Positions 11,285 through 22,377 of a stretch of DNA of 64,000 nucleotides are shown here, one piece after another. The notes beneath the pieces were generated by a model. The model worked only from the letters and a program-made list of their open reading frames with translations. It ran no database searches and had not been told where the DNA came from. The position numbers were made by a program, and so were the translations under genes. How positions within the stretch are numbered: position 1 is the first letter of the stretch; each line of letters begins with the position of its first letter. Location of the stretch: positions 46,594,094 to 46,658,093 of the forward strand of contig NC_073307.1 of assembly GCF_027595985.1 (NCBI RefSeq). The letters are read 5' to 3'. Source of the stretch: Sorex araneus (taxonomy: Eukaryota; Chordata; Mammalia; Eulipotyphla; Soricidae).

Positions 11285-12255
11285 CCTTGAAGCGTCTGCA
11301 CCTCAAAAGAAACAGTGACCATGTTACGAAGACAGTCTACAGAATGCGAAAGGATATTCACCCAATACACTTCTGATAAGGGGTTAATATCAAAGATATA
11401 CAAGGCACTGGTTGAACTCTACGAGAAAATAAAACATCCAATCCCATAAGAAAATGGGGCAATGAAATGAACAGAAATTATCTAAAGAAGAAATTTGAAT
11501 GGCCAAAAGGCACATACAAAAATTCTCTTCATCACTAATCATCAGGGAGATGAATATCGAAACAACGATGAGATATCATCTCACCACAGAAACTGACCCA
11601 CATCCAAAAGAACAAAAACAATTGGGGCTGGAGTGATAACACAGCGGGTAGGGCATTTGCCTTGCACGCAGCCGACCCGGGTTCTAATCCCAGCATCCCA
11701 TATGGTCCCCTGAGCACCGCCAGGGGTAATTCCTGAGTGAAGAGCCAGGAGTAACCCCTATGCATTGCCGGGTGTGACCCAAAAACCAAAAAAAAAAAAA
11801 GAACAAAAACAACTAGTGTTGAGGTGGATATGGGGAGAAAGGGACTCTCCTTCATTGTTGGTGGGAATGCACTCTGGTCCAGTCTTTTTGGAAAACAATA
11901 TGGACATTTCTCAAAAAAACTAGAAATTGAGTTTCCAGCAATACCACTCCTGGGAATATACCCTGGAGGCCCAAAAAGCAGAAACACCATCTGCACTCCT
12001 CTGTTCATTGCAGCGTTATTCACGATAACCAGAATCTGGAACAACCTGAGTGCCCAAGAACAGATGAATGGTTAGAGAAACTATGGCGCATCTACACAAT
12101 GGAGTATTACGCAGCTGGTAGTAAAAATTAAGTTGTGAAATTTGCCTATGAATTGATGGACATGGAGAGTATCATGCTGAGTGAAATGAGTCAGAAAGAG
12201 AGGGACATATATAGAATGACCACATTTATTTGTGGTATAAAATATATATATATAG
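11285..12255 (+). mobile_element. L1 fragment, sense, interrupted by a SINE
   Basis: Follows the classic end of mammalian L1 ORF2 and early 3' UTR: CATTGTTGGTGGGAATGCAC, CCACTCCTGGGAATATACCC, TGTTCATTGCAGCGTTATTC, CACAATGGAGTATTACGCAG and ATCATGCTGAGTGAAATGAG. No open frame survives. With the antisense end at 10823-11275 it forms one 5'-inverted L1. Confidence 0.9.
11622..11798 (+). mobile_element. SINE-A, young copy nested in L1
   Basis: Full-length SINE with poly(A) tail, flanked by perfect 14 bp repeats AAGAACAAAAACAA at 11608-11621 and 11799-11812. It inserted after the host L1. Confidence 0.97.
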
Positions 12256-12344
12256 TAGAAGCTTTCTCGGTCTTCTGACCACGTGGGGATAGCACAAGCA
12301 GGCACATTCCCACTCAATGAGAGAATCTGAGGGGTGCTGGGGCT

Positions 12345-12535
12345 TTCGTTTCTCAAAGCTCAGGTCCCAGACTAGTGTGCATGTTTCACATTAAAAGCCT
12401 GGTTTCTATTCCCAATATCACATGCTTCCCTGAGCACCACTGAGGGAGACACCCTCCCCCCTCACCAGCATATGTCAGGAATAGCCCCTCAGAACCACTG
12501 AATATAGTCCAACACCACCCCAAGAAAAATCAGAG
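12345..12535 (+). repeat. Degenerate SINE-A
   Basis: CTGAGCACCACTGAGG and CATATGTCAGGAATAGCCCC fit a diverged SINE-A body. Confidence 0.55.
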
Positions 12536-13009
12536 CTCAGGGTTCCCCGAATACATACTTGTGTCCCTGTGGATGACACCCTCCATCTCCCCAAAGCCTT
12601 GAACCATATCTGATGTAGACATGGCAACCCATTTTGTAAATGATAAGAGGACAGTCTGGAGACTTCTCCAAGGTCTCATCACTAGTAATTGTCAGAGATG
12701 GATTTTCTCAAGCATTCCAGCGTTCCACATGCAGGACTCACAGCAAGAGAGCATGAGTTAGGCATAAATGCCCCCAAAACCCTCCCTCGAGCAATAGCAA
12801 CATACTATTAAAGCCCAGGATTGTTTTAATCTACCAGGACCCCACATATACAGGAGTCAAGCAAACCAACAAAAGAGACACATCAGGATCTGATTAACTT
12901 AAAAAAAATTTCACCCGTATGTCAGAGACCAGGAGAAGTGAAATGAAAAGCCTTTATCAGACAGTGGGTCAAAGGAATCTCACCTTTTAACATGGATATG
13001 AACTATCTG
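12536..13009 (+). repeat. MIR relic (12600-12730) in unrecognised DNA
   Basis: ACCCATTTTGTAAATGATAA, then TCTCCAAGGTCTCATCACTA, follow the MIR core in sense. A second sense MIR lies 38.7 kb downstream (51.34-51.47 kb), an offset compatible with the tandem duplication. The rest is unrecognised. Confidence 0.55.
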
Positions 13010-13286
13010 CCAGGGAGACAGATAGATGGGCTGGAGCTCATGGACTGGAGCAATAGCACAATGGGTAGGGCATTTGCCTTGCACGTGGCCGACCCAGGTT
13101 CGATTCCTCCGTCCCTCTCGGAGAGCCCGGCAAGCTACCGAGAGTATCCCACCCGCATGGCAGAGCCTGGCAAGCTACCCATGTTGTATTCAATATGCCA
13201 AAAACAGTAACAAGTCTCACAATGGAGACGTTACTGGTGCCCGCTCGAGCAAATCGATGAGCAACAGGACAACAGTGCTACAGTGC
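13010..13286 (+). mobile_element. SINE-B, sense, with target duplication
   Basis: tRNA-like head as in SINE-A, then the SINE-B body: CTCGGAGAGCCCGGCAAGC, CAGAGCCTGGCAAGCTAC, ATATGCCAAAAACAGTAAC, GTGCCCGCTCGAGCAAATCG. It is flanked by TATGAACTATCTG at 12997-13009 and 13287-13299. There are about 25 extra bases before the head. Confidence 0.92.
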
Positions 13287-13299
13287 TATGAACTATCTG

Positions 13300-15140
13300 G
13301 GTTGCCAGATATCCTAATGCCCAGAAACTATGAATCTGTTACCTTCCATGGTAGCTGAGAGGCTAAAAGGCCTTTGTCAGGTGAGGAGTTTGGAAAGGAG
13401 ACAGTGCCCTCCCCTTTACAGTGGGAAGCAGGAGGGTCAAAAGGCCTGAAGAACCAAGGGCACAGGTCACGATCAGAGAGGACTGAGCATGCTCCAAGAA
13501 CTTAGCTTGATCTTCTCAGACTGGGCTCCAGGGTGCAAACAAACAACACCCATCTAAACCTTGATCTCTGTCACCCTTATTCAAGATTTCTCCACAGCTT
13601 GAAAAGCCTGTGTAGCAGGTCAAAGACCTGGGAGGAGACACCAAGAGACAGAAGGTTTGTGAGAGCGGGATCCTGAAACAGAGGGATTGGTATCCAAATC
13701 CAGTAGCATCTTCACCTGGTCGCCCCTGGAAGTTCTGGAAAGGCCGTGCCTTCTAACCAGGCAAAGGGCCAACAAGTCAGCCGCAAGCAATCACTGGATT
13801 GTGTACATGGCTGCATGAGCAAGGGCCAGGGCACTGAGCATGGGCATACTGGGAAGGGACAGGGCCTGGGTGTCACTATTTCGTTATAAACAAAAGACAG
13901 ATCAGCTGGCGGCCGTCAGCTTGGACAGCTCCAGCACCTGGGGGAGTAGGTTGGTGGAGGTGAGGGAGGACCTAGGCTGATGGCACACACCAGACCCACG
14001 CCTGCTGTTTCCTCAGCCATTGCAGGGGAGGAAACTATTAAACTGAATGGAGTCCAGGCGAGCGTTCTGTTCACACCAATAAGGGCTAGAAAAGATGCAA
14101 GAGATGGAGACACGCAGAGCTGGACAAGGGAGAGGAGGAAGGTGGGAAGAGACAGGCCCTCTGCTCAACTGGGCTGGGACAGAAGACAGAGACCAGAGCA
14201 GGGCAGATGCCAGGGGTAGCCTTGCATTCCCAATACCAGGAGAAGAGCAAAGAGGCTGTTTAGAGCCACCGGGAGAGGACACTCAGGAAGGAACTTGCGG
14301 ATGGCCGGGCAGTTCGGCCGCTGTGCGGACTCTGTTGTGGGAATCACAACTGGCCTCGAAACAGCAGACTGGTACCTCAGATGGCAAGCGGACAGTGCCA
14401 GGGAGAACCCAGGGACTGTGGCGCAAGCCCCTAGAATGGGCCCTTCAGTAACGTGCTAATGAGGAAACCAAAGGGAATAGAAAGGATCTGAGAAGTGGCA
14501 CAGACTTTGGCATGAGCCCCGGACAGTGCTCATGGGGGCATGTGAGCAATGCAGAGCTGAGGCCCAGGGAGGCCCTTGGTAGTGCTGGAGGGCAACCTGG
14601 AGGCTCTTGGCGAGTGGGGGTGGAGGGCAGGGGCCAGCTTCCAGATCATCAAGGGGGTTCTGGAAATAGGGTCACCACAGAAGATACGCATGAAGAGTCA
14701 AGCTAGGTAAAGCTGAACCCCAGATCAGAGAGAGAGCGCCTCATGGCATGGCCCCAAACAAAATCAAAAATAAGTGAATCTCTTTTCAACCGCTTCCTCC
14801 CCAACCAATGAAGCTCCATCTCCTCTCTGCAGGCACCCCCAGCCTCTGTGAGTGCCCATCAGTCCTGGAGAAAGGGATCAGAAAGTGTTTCTCTTTCCCC
14901 TGGACAAAAGCAGCAAATGTGTGTCCCTATGATTCTGCCATATGGCTCACCAAGAGCCGGGAACACTTTCCTGTTTCTGAGTGAGGATTGTTTACCGCCT
15001 TCCTGGAACCTAAACAAAGTTCAAAGCACACTTCCGCACAAAGCGCTCCCAGTTGCGGGCCTCGCTTATACATGCCTGAAAGGAAAAGACAAACCCTGGT
15101 CTTCTGCTGGATTCTCAGCCAAGACGTGCGTGCGCATGCA
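13300..15140. other. Unrecognised sequence
   Basis: About 1.8 kb of mostly unique-looking DNA with moderate GC. Open frames up to 144 codons overlap on both strands without recognisable domains. Confidence 0.45.
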
Positions 15141-15141
15141 T

Positions 15142-15185
<44 letters not shown>
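15141..15185. repeat. (GC)n(CA)n microsatellite
   Basis: A short GCGCGC run followed by CA units, with one interruption. Confidence 0.93.
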
Positions 15186-16054
15186 GTCCTCCAGTGCTTT
15201 CTGGGTGGTGACCCCAAAAGCGTGGCACCAATTTATCAGTGGCATCAATAATGCAGTGAAGAGAAGACTGTTGTCCAAATGAGGTAATCTGGGACTTGTA
15301 GGTAGTTCCAGCTTCCATCATCTCTCCCAAGAGCTCCTGAGCACCGCAAAGGGCGTGGTGAAGAGCTAGACCGATGGGCTGTGAGGTCCCATGCAACTAG
15401 ATGCCTGAGAGCCGGAGAGCAAGCTGAAGTGGGGCATCCAGGAGGAAAGGAGTGCCCCCCTACAGAGAGAGGGTGAGAAATATTCTGCAAACGTTTGAGT
15501 GTTTGCGAGATGCTGGCTTGACCTGAGTGTGTTTCATTAAACTCGGTTCCCAAAGAGAGAGGAGCATCAATCTCAATCTGGAGTAAAGGGAGAAGGCTCA
15601 ACTACATCCCCCTCGTAAGAATCTACGCTGCTTTGAAAGCACTGGAAAGGAATGCAGATTCCCGTAAGCCTGCGGAGTCAGGGTTCCATTCTGGGTGCAT
15701 TTGCAAGAAAAGCAAAGGAGGCTAAGGAGTAGAAAACACGAGAAGCCTGGTCTCTGTGCAAACCCTTCTCCGCAAGGTTACAGAAACAAGGACAAGGGGC
15801 AGCCTTATTCCACAGCACTGGGATTGGCCCTGAGGAAGGACCACGCCCCCAGGTCCCCATAGCAACAAGCTCCCAGCACATTCCCAGGAAGGAAATGCTG
15901 ACAGGAAGGAACTGCGGAAACTAGCCGCCTGCAGGAGTAGAAAGAAAAATGATAGGCAGATCACAAGGCTAGATTGGAGTGACGATAGGACGACCATTAA
16001 CATTTTGCTGAGGGCTTCACTGGAATGCACTACACTTAAAGAACTTGACCGACT
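15186..16054. other. Unrecognised sequence
   Basis: No repeat or exon recognised. A 118-codon minus-strand frame at 15245-15601 has no domain. Confidence 0.4.
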
Positions 16055-16200
16055 TGCTCATTAATATACACACTCACAGTGAGGTAGGACCTTCGCAATT
16101 TCCAGCTGCAAAGACTTTGAGTCTCTGGAACTGGGTGAATAAATTTCCACTGTCACACAGCTGAGCGAGTTGTAGTCCAGATCCCAGAGGGCTGAGTCAA
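16055..16200 (+). repeat. MIR relic
   Basis: CACAGTGAGGTAGGACCTTC, then TGTCACACAGCTGAG and a degraded GATCCCAGAG segment, follow the MIR order in sense. MIR units in the same orientation lie about 38.9 kb downstream at 54.99-55.19 kb. Confidence 0.6.
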
Positions 16201-16509
16201 AATCTTGCACCCTTCACCTGGACAGGATGGTAATCTACATATGCAGATTCCTTAAAAACCTGTGACCTGAAATGGCCCTGAAGGAACCAGGTCACCTGTC
16301 ACAGATAACTGGATTCAGATCAAAGAAAATCACTGGCTCTTACTCTTTCAGCAAGAACTGCTTTGCAAAGGTAGTAAATACTTTACAACTATTTTTCAAG
16401 GGAGAATAAGAAGCAGAGAACTAGAGAGAGAGCTCAGAGAGCTATGGGCTAGGTTTGGTCTTCCCCAATGCTTGTTCCACCAAGCACCAGCTGGTGAGAC
16501 TGGAAGCAG
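16201..16509. other. Unrecognised sequence
   Basis: No clear feature. GAGAGAGCTCAGAGAGC near 16426 could be a decayed SINE head. Confidence 0.35.
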
Positions 16510-16579
16510 CCCGCGCATGCGCGCGCGCGCGCGCGCGCGCGCACACACACACACACACACGTACACACACATACACACA
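16510..16579. repeat. (GC)n(CA)n alternating purine-pyrimidine tract
   Basis: About 30 bp of pure GC alternation runs into about 35 bp of CA with a few T changes. Such tracts are classic Z-DNA formers. Confidence 0.95.
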
Positions 16580-17469
16580 TGTATGCAGAAACTCACTCCC
16601 ACCCTTTTTTCCTGCTCGTCTTTTGCCTTCGGAGTTTAAGACCTGTTACCAAGAAGAGATGAACAAAAAATCATTATCCAAGAGTCCAGAGATTTGATCA
16701 CCTCAAGGCTCCATCCTGTTTATCCAGAAACCCACCTCCTGTTTCACAAAAAAAAAAAAAAATAGAACGAGGAAGTTCACAGCTGCATAAATAATCTCTG
16801 GAACAAAGGGATGAGGAGATAGATCTGAGCATTGCTCCTCTGGCCCTTGTACTCCCTGCTCCAAACAAAAGAAAAGGGGGCAGAGCACGAGGCCTTTGCC
16901 TTCCTCCTGGCACCCTGCGGTGGTATTTGGCTTTCTCGCGCGGCCGGCAAGGGCCGGCGTTCCGCGTCACTCCGGGTGTGCAGAGTAGGAGGAATCCTGA
17001 GTAACTCTGAGCGCGCGTTCACAGGTGGGTATCAGCAAGACCCCAGCCCTGCAGCGGACGGTGACGGGCCAGGAGGGGAGAACGGAGAACAGCAGGCGCA
17101 CCGACGCGCTCAGTGCTTGCAGGAGCAGAGGTTCTGGGGCAGGTAGTAGAGAGGTCACTCATTAGCGGCGGGATGAAATCATTGGCCGGCCGGGGCCAGG
17201 ACAAACTGATTGCAGATGCTGGGGTACGAATAGCGGCCTCGAGGCGGGGGTCTTTCATGGCGCCCCACTGGGCTGGGCTAGCACCCTCCTCGCTAAAGGG
17301 AAACCGGGGCGGCGAGAGGGACCTGCGCCAGGGCAGAACACACCGAACTGGGTTAGGGGGTCGGAAGTGAAAACTGTTCCTGCGAAAGCGATGCTCTCTT
17401 TGCAGACCCTTCCCGAAATACTTTCCGTATCACTGTCCGGCCCTACGATCACAGAGCTGGCCCCGGCTC

Positions 17470-17790
17470 CCTGGGGTCCCTGGCATGCAGGTGACACCCA
17501 GGAGCTGGGAGCAGCTGGAGCAGGGCGGGGCCCAGCGGCGCGGCGCGGAGCGTCCAGCAGGGGGCAGCGGCGAGCGGCCCGCGAGCCCGTTTCTGTCCGC
17601 TCTGTCCTGGGCCCCTCACCCCCCACCCACGGCGCGCCCGCCGCGCGCAGGACTCAAGAGTCCCGGGCAGAGACCGGGTCGATGGGTGCCCGGGGGTTCG
17701 CGGCGGCCGAGAGGGGTCGATACCCGCTTTCGGGGCTCCCGAGGCGCGGGCGGAGATATCTGGTCGGGGTGAGCAGAGCGGGGACCAGCG
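17470..17790 (+). repeat. Duplicated block D2, island part, copy 1
   Basis: GGGGTCCCTGGCATGCAGGTG, a GCAGGGCGGGGCC segment, the CTCF-like motif and a SPGQRPG-coding stretch all recur in order at 57020-57370. Identity is lower than in D1 (roughly 75-85% by eye). An ATG present in copy 2 (57213) is AAG here (17656-17658). Confidence 0.85.
17554..17568 (+). promoter_or_regulatory. CTCF-like motif, copy 1
   Basis: CCAGCAGGGGGCAGC fits the core of the vertebrate CTCF binding motif. The identical 15-mer in the same orientation lies in CpG island B (57102-57116). Occupancy cannot be judged from sequence. Confidence 0.65.
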
Positions 17791-18279
17791 CGGCCAAGCC
17801 CCGCTTCTGTCCGAAAAGCTGGAAAATTTGCACTTTCCAGTTTCCAAACTTCCAGAAAGCAATGTCAGTCGGTGAGATGCCGGCTTAAGGAAGAGGAAAG
17901 TGCTCAAATGAAGACTCTAGAAATGGGTCTTGTGTCCGGAATCAGCTGATTCCCCCAGGAGCCGGGAGTCGCATTTCTATTGTAGTGAAGAGTGTTTGCA
18001 GCGTGGAGCTGGAGCGAGTGCTCACGTGCAGGCGCGCGGTCGAACCCTGACCTTAAATCCCACACGGTAGTTAGCTCGAGGTGCACGGCAGACCTGAATG
18101 CAAAAGCCCAAACCCCAACACTCTTAGAGAGAAACATAAAGGCCAGGCTTCGTGGTCCTGAATATTTAGATACACCAACGAATGTTTCGATATACCAAAA
18201 GCATAAACAATGAACAACGAGAGGGCAAAACGCCCATACATTATTGTGCATCATCAAAATTAATAACTCCCCTGTTTCA
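17791..18279. other. Unrecognised sequence
   Basis: Present only in copy 1 of the duplication, as far as I can see. No exon or repeat recognised. Confidence 0.4.
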
Positions 18280-18965
18280 AAGACTACTATCAAAAAAAAA
18301 AAAAGCCCTGACAGATTGGAGGAAAATTTTTACAATTCAAAAAGCAGGACAAATAATCCAATGTCTTGATGGTCAAAGAAGACAGAATGACATTTTTGTA
18401 ATGAAAACATCTAAATGACCAGCTGGTGGGTGAATAGACATGCACATAGATGAGAAGCACCAGGAGATGCTGCACATTACTAGCGGCGGGGAAAATGCAC
18501 GAAACACAAAGACAGCTGTTACCCGCCAGAAAGATAACAAGTGTTAGTGACAATGTGCTGACAGCAATGCAGAATAACAAGCCACTTTGGAAAATTGCTA
18601 ATTCCTCTCAATATTACCCATAACAGTACCATGTAGCCCAGCAACCCTATTCCTTATTGTATGTGCCCCAGAAAATGGAAATAAAGTGCCCACACACAAA
18701 CGTGTACACAATGTTCATGGCAATGTTAGTCATAATAGCCAAAGGAGGAAATAGCCCAAATGCCTGGAAATGAATGAATGGATAAACAAATATGCTATGT
18801 GCATACAAGGCAGGTTCCCGGGAGGCATTATTCCACCATGGAGATGGAATATAGGGTCAGCAATGGATGAGCCTGAGAAAGGTTATACTAAGCGAAACAA
18901 GACAATCACAAAAGATCCCATTGTATAGGACTCCGGTTCTGTGAAATATCCATGACTACCAGAAG
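18280..18965 (+). mobile_element. Old L1 3' fragment, sense
   Basis: Diverged but ordered L1 end: ACAAATAATCCAATGTCTTG, CATTACTAGCGGCGGGGAAA, AAGCCACTTTGGAAAATTGC, GTTCATGGCAATGTTAGTCA, CCAAATGCCTGGAAATGAAT. No matching L1 is found in copy 2 of the duplication. Confidence 0.8.
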
Positions 18966-19079
18966 ATTCATGGTAGCTCAGGTGATCTACGGAGGGTGAG
19001 CATGGGTGAGGGAACTGGACATGACAGCTCATGAGTGCAAAAGTTCTTGGCAAAGCAATCATTAAAATGCTCAAAAGTG

Positions 19080-19249
19080 GGGCTGGAGCAATAGCACAGC
19101 GGGTAGGGTGTTTGCTTTGCACGCGGCTGACCCGGGTTCAATTCCCAGCATCCCATATGGTCCCCTGAGCACCGCCAGGAGTAATTCCTGAGTGCAGAGC
19201 CAGGAGTAACCCCTGTGCATCGCTGGGTGTGACCCAAAAACAAAACAAA
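19080..19249 (+). mobile_element. SINE-A, young copy
   Basis: Full-length with A-rich tail. The near-perfect 16 bp repeat AAAATGCTCA(A/G)AAGTG flanks it at 19064-19079 and 19250-19265. Absent from copy 2 of the duplication. Confidence 0.96.
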
Positions 19250-19378
19250 AAAATGCTCAGAAGTGCTATGGTGGTGGCCTAAGTCTCTGAGCATCCTGAA
19301 AAGCCCAGATTTGCACGCTCTGAGTGGGTGACAGTTTGGTGTGTGGCTCCTATCTCACTAAAGCAGCTCCAGTGCGGG

Positions 19379-19883
19379 GACATCACCGTGAACATGAGCA
19401 GTAAGTGGGTCCTCCTGGCCTCGCCATGGGAACGGGGCTGAGGTGCCCAAGCAGCACCCGGGCTGCTGCCAGCCAGGAGGGAGGCAGCCTGGCACCTGGG
19501 TGCACGCACGCGTGGCTCCCGGCCCCGTGGGGGGCACTGTCTGCGGCCCCCCACCGCCAGCAGAGGCATGCATGCACCTCACAGCAGAGCCAGCCAGGGG
19601 CACGTCCCAGTCCCGCGCCACCTGCCTCTGGGGAAGCTGCCTGCCTCCTCCTAGCAGAGCCTGCAAGGCTGAAGCAGCAGCAGCAGCAGCGGGGTGGCCA
19701 TTGTCTGCTGGGGCCCTGGGAGACCTCCTGCTCCCAGCCGGGGAGGCAGGGTGGGGGTGGCTGGTCCCCCAGGCTGGTGGGAGAGGTGGTGGGTCAGTGT
19801 GGGGATGGGAAGGAGCGGTTTGATCCACAGATCCTGAGGAAGCCACTTTGGGGTCTGGGGTGTTCAACTAGCCCCCCTCGTGC
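19379..19883 (+). repeat. Duplicated block D2, exon/intron part, copy 1
   Basis: Nearly identical (roughly 95% by eye) to 57692-58203 in direct orientation, from GACATCACC to CAACTAGCCCCCCTCGTGC, including a CAG5 run. Beyond 19883 similarity falls but is still visible in GGCTGTGACTTTGCCTTCAG near 20034 against GTCTGTGACTTTGCCATCAA near 58506, and in the following poly(A) tract. Confidence 0.95.
19388..19400 (+). other. Candidate first coding exon, copy 1, start codon altered
   Basis: Aligned with the copy 2 sequence ATG AAC ACG AGC A|GTAAGT, this copy reads GTG AAC ATG AGC A|GTAAGT. The first ATG is lost, but an in-frame ATG arises two codons later (19394-19396) and the splice donor is intact. 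The protein cannot be recognised from four codons. The exon is hypothetical and may equally be non-coding. Confidence 0.3.
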
Positions 19884-20142
19884 TCCGGCCGGACACTCTT
19901 CACCATCCTGAAAAGTGGACAAGTTTCAGTTCAAGGCCACTCTCCGGCTCCCAGCTCTGCTGCGCTCACTGGGCCTCCTCCAGCAGCTGGGGGCGTTCAT
20001 GAGCAGAGGATCCCTCCGGACACTCAACCCCGTGGGCTGTGACTTTGCCTTCAGGTTGGTGTCTGTGTGCCAGATTACGCCTCTTTGAGATCTGAGGGTC
20101 TCAAATGTCACCTGTCAATTCAAAATGTCTGCAAGTCCTTTT

Positions 20143-20145
20143 CTG

Positions 20146-20181
<36 letters not shown>
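20143..20181. repeat. Poly(A) tract
   Basis: About 39 A residues. A shorter poly(A) occurs at the corresponding place of copy 2 (about 58609-58623). Confidence 0.95.
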
Positions 20182-20186
<5 letters not shown>

Positions 20187-21238
20187 GGGTGGAAGTGCCA
20201 ACCTAGACAAATCCATACTTTGCAGGGCTGTTTCCTGACCAAACCCTCACATTTCACGCTCAGTTCAAAGCTGCTGGCATGGCGGAGGAGAGAAATGCCA
20301 AAGCCTCAGAGAGCAAATCTGGCACGTCCCTTTCAGTAGCGTCTATCTGAGGAGAGAAAAGCAAGGGAGAGTGACCGAGCCCCTTGGCCTCAGACTGTCA
20401 ACGAACAGGCTTGAAAGAACAAAATTCTGGACACCCCCTAACGCTGTCGTCCGCATTTTCACCTGTGTGCTCTCAGGCAGATTTAGGACTGCTTGCCTGC
20501 TGCACCTCAGACAGTCAGAAACAGGCTACTCAGGGTGTCCCTGTGTGTCTCAATGGAGAGAGACGAGAATGTAGGCCCTGGGTTCCGCACAGGACAGGAA
20601 GGAGAGGCCTCAACTCTGGGTGTCGCCTCTCGAGCCAGGTGGAGTAGAGGCTCTAAGAATTTTCAGGAGAAAAAAAAAGTTTTTAAAATGAGTTTCAAAT
20701 TTTTTTAAAAAAAATATGGCCCAGGGGGTTGAATGCTACAAAAGTGAAGACAGAGAAAATGGCCCCCAGGCCCTGTGGCCTGTCCATGGTGGCCAAGGAG
20801 GGGGCTGTTCACACACTGAAGCCCCCTTCAGATCGAATGGGAAAAGGTGAGTGGCCTGAAGCAACCCTGTCACCTGTCTTCCTTGTCTCTTCATCTGTAA
20901 GGCCGGGACATAGCTGTGCTTACCTCAGAGGCACAGGGAATGGATCGTACTAGCGGACAAAACCCCAGTGCTTGTAAGAGCATCTTCCTAGAACAAGAAT
21001 TCAGAAAGGGGCCACATTATTAGCACTGTCAAACCTGGAACAATAGCCCAGATCTCTTTCTATACCTCCATGACACTTCCTTAACACAGTCAATGCTAAG
21101 TAGGCAGTTGCTAAATCATGAAAATGAGTAAGATCACTCAACAGTGGTGACTAAAATAGGAGAAAAAAAACATAAGATTCTCTTCTGACTGTTCTAAGAA
21201 GTTGAAATGAGACGAAAGGTTCTACTAGGCTCATCCTG
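20182..21238 (-). repeat. MIR relic (20840-20945) in unrecognised DNA
   Basis: CTCTTCATCTGTAAGGCCGG, then TGCTTACCTCAGAGGCAC, is an antisense MIR core. An antisense MIR also lies about 38.1 kb downstream (58.99 kb). The remainder is unrecognised. Confidence 0.6.
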
Positions 21239-21422
21239 CACAGTGTACATCTTTTGGTTACAGTTCTTTTGGGGGACAACATGCAGCTGTGCTCAGGGTT
21301 TACTCTGGGCTCTGTGCTCAGGGATGACTCCTGGCAGGGTTCAGAGGACTATCGGGGATGCGAAGGATCAAATCCACGTCAGCCACATGCAAGACCTAAC
21401 CTGCTGTACTATCTCTCCGACA
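21239..21422 (-). repeat. SINE-A, antisense, diverged
   Basis: Recognised by GCTGTGCTCAGGGTTTACTC, GGGATGACTCCTGGCAGG and a CTGTACTATCTCTCCGAC end. Confidence 0.85.
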
Positions 21423-21467
21423 CACTACATTCTACTCTTTCATTGTCAAAAAATAATAATTTCTTTG

Positions 21468-21632
21468 TGTATTTGTTTTGGGACCACACTTGGCAACACT
21501 CAGGGGTCACTCCTAGCTCTGCACTCAGGAATCACGCAGGGCAGTGCTTGGGGACCATATGGGATTCCGGGGATCAAACCCAGGTTGACAACATGCAAGG
21601 CAAATGCCCCATTCACAGTACTCCTGCCCTAA
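21468..21632 (-). repeat. SINE-A, antisense
   Basis: CTCTGCACTCAGGAATCACG, GGGGACCATATGGGATTCCG and CAAGGCAAATGCCCCATTCA give the reversed SINE-A body and head. Confidence 0.88.
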
Positions 21633-21696
21633 CAAAGTCCTGGCAACCACTCCCACACCCCAAAATCCCCAACATGCCTCATGCCAGACTGCCCAG

Positions 21697-21925
21697 TTAG
21701 ATCACTGTCACTGTCATGTCATCCCGTTGCTCATCGATTTGCTCGAGCGGGCACCAGTAATGTCTCCATTGTGAAACTTGTTACTGTTTTTGGCATATTG
21801 AATATGCCACGGATAGCTTGCCAGGCTCTGCCATGCAGGTGAAATACTCTCGGTAGCTTGCCGGGCTCTCCAAGAGGGGTGGAGGAATCAAACCCGGGTC
21901 ATCTGCGTGCATGGATTTTCTGGAG
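21697..21925 (-). mobile_element. SINE-B, antisense, head truncated
   Basis: Begins ATCACTGTCACTGTCA, then CATCGATTTGCTCGAGCGG, CTTGTTACTGTTTTTGGCAT and GGTAGCTTGCCGGGCTCTCC, up to the B box. Most of the tRNA head is missing. Confidence 0.9.
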
Positions 21926-22184
21926 TGACATCTCCAAACTCTGCGACTCTGACATCCCAATAGTAGCACACCAGATTGGATGGGATATCATGTAAAAAGA
22001 CAACCGATCTCGACTAGCAAAAGCATTAACACAGACGGCTTAATTTACAACAGCCTCGTAAACCCTTAGACAAGGACCTAATGTCCATGGTGAGATACAA
22101 CAATTTTCACTAATTTTCTTCGAAGGTCATTTTTTTAATCATTCCATTGGCCACTCAGTGGTACAAAGCAACATCAAATAAAGT
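21926..22184. other. Unrecognised sequence
   Basis: No clear family; AT-rich. Confidence 0.35.
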
Positions 22185-22376
22185 ATTGTGAGTCTGCTCT
22201 GGGAGCAGGCTTGGGGGGTAGTTGGGAAAACGTGGACGATGATGGAGGGAAAGTGACAGAGGTGGTGGGATTGGGGTTAGAATATTGAATGCCTGTAACA
22301 GAACATCATGGGAAACTTTGTAAACCGCGTGGCAATGGTGGGGGGGGGAATAAGAATAAAATTAAATAAAAAGAAA
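22185..22376 (+). mobile_element. L1-type 3' end
   Basis: TGGTGGGATTGGGGTTAGAA, GAATGCCTGTAACAGAACAT, AACTTTGTAAACCGCG and an AATAAAATTAAATAAA tail follow the L1 3' layout, diverged from the younger copies. Confidence 0.65.
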
Positions 22377-22377
22377 A

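Larger units (their letters stand above)
16920..17790. promoter_or_regulatory. CpG island A
   Basis: GC-rich with many CpG dinucleotides in an otherwise AT-balanced region, the usual mark of a mammalian promoter. Its 3' part (about 17470-17790) is homologous to CpG island B at 57.0-57.4 kb. I cannot place the transcription start. Sequence upstream of 17400 shows no clear counterpart in copy 2. Confidence 0.8.
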
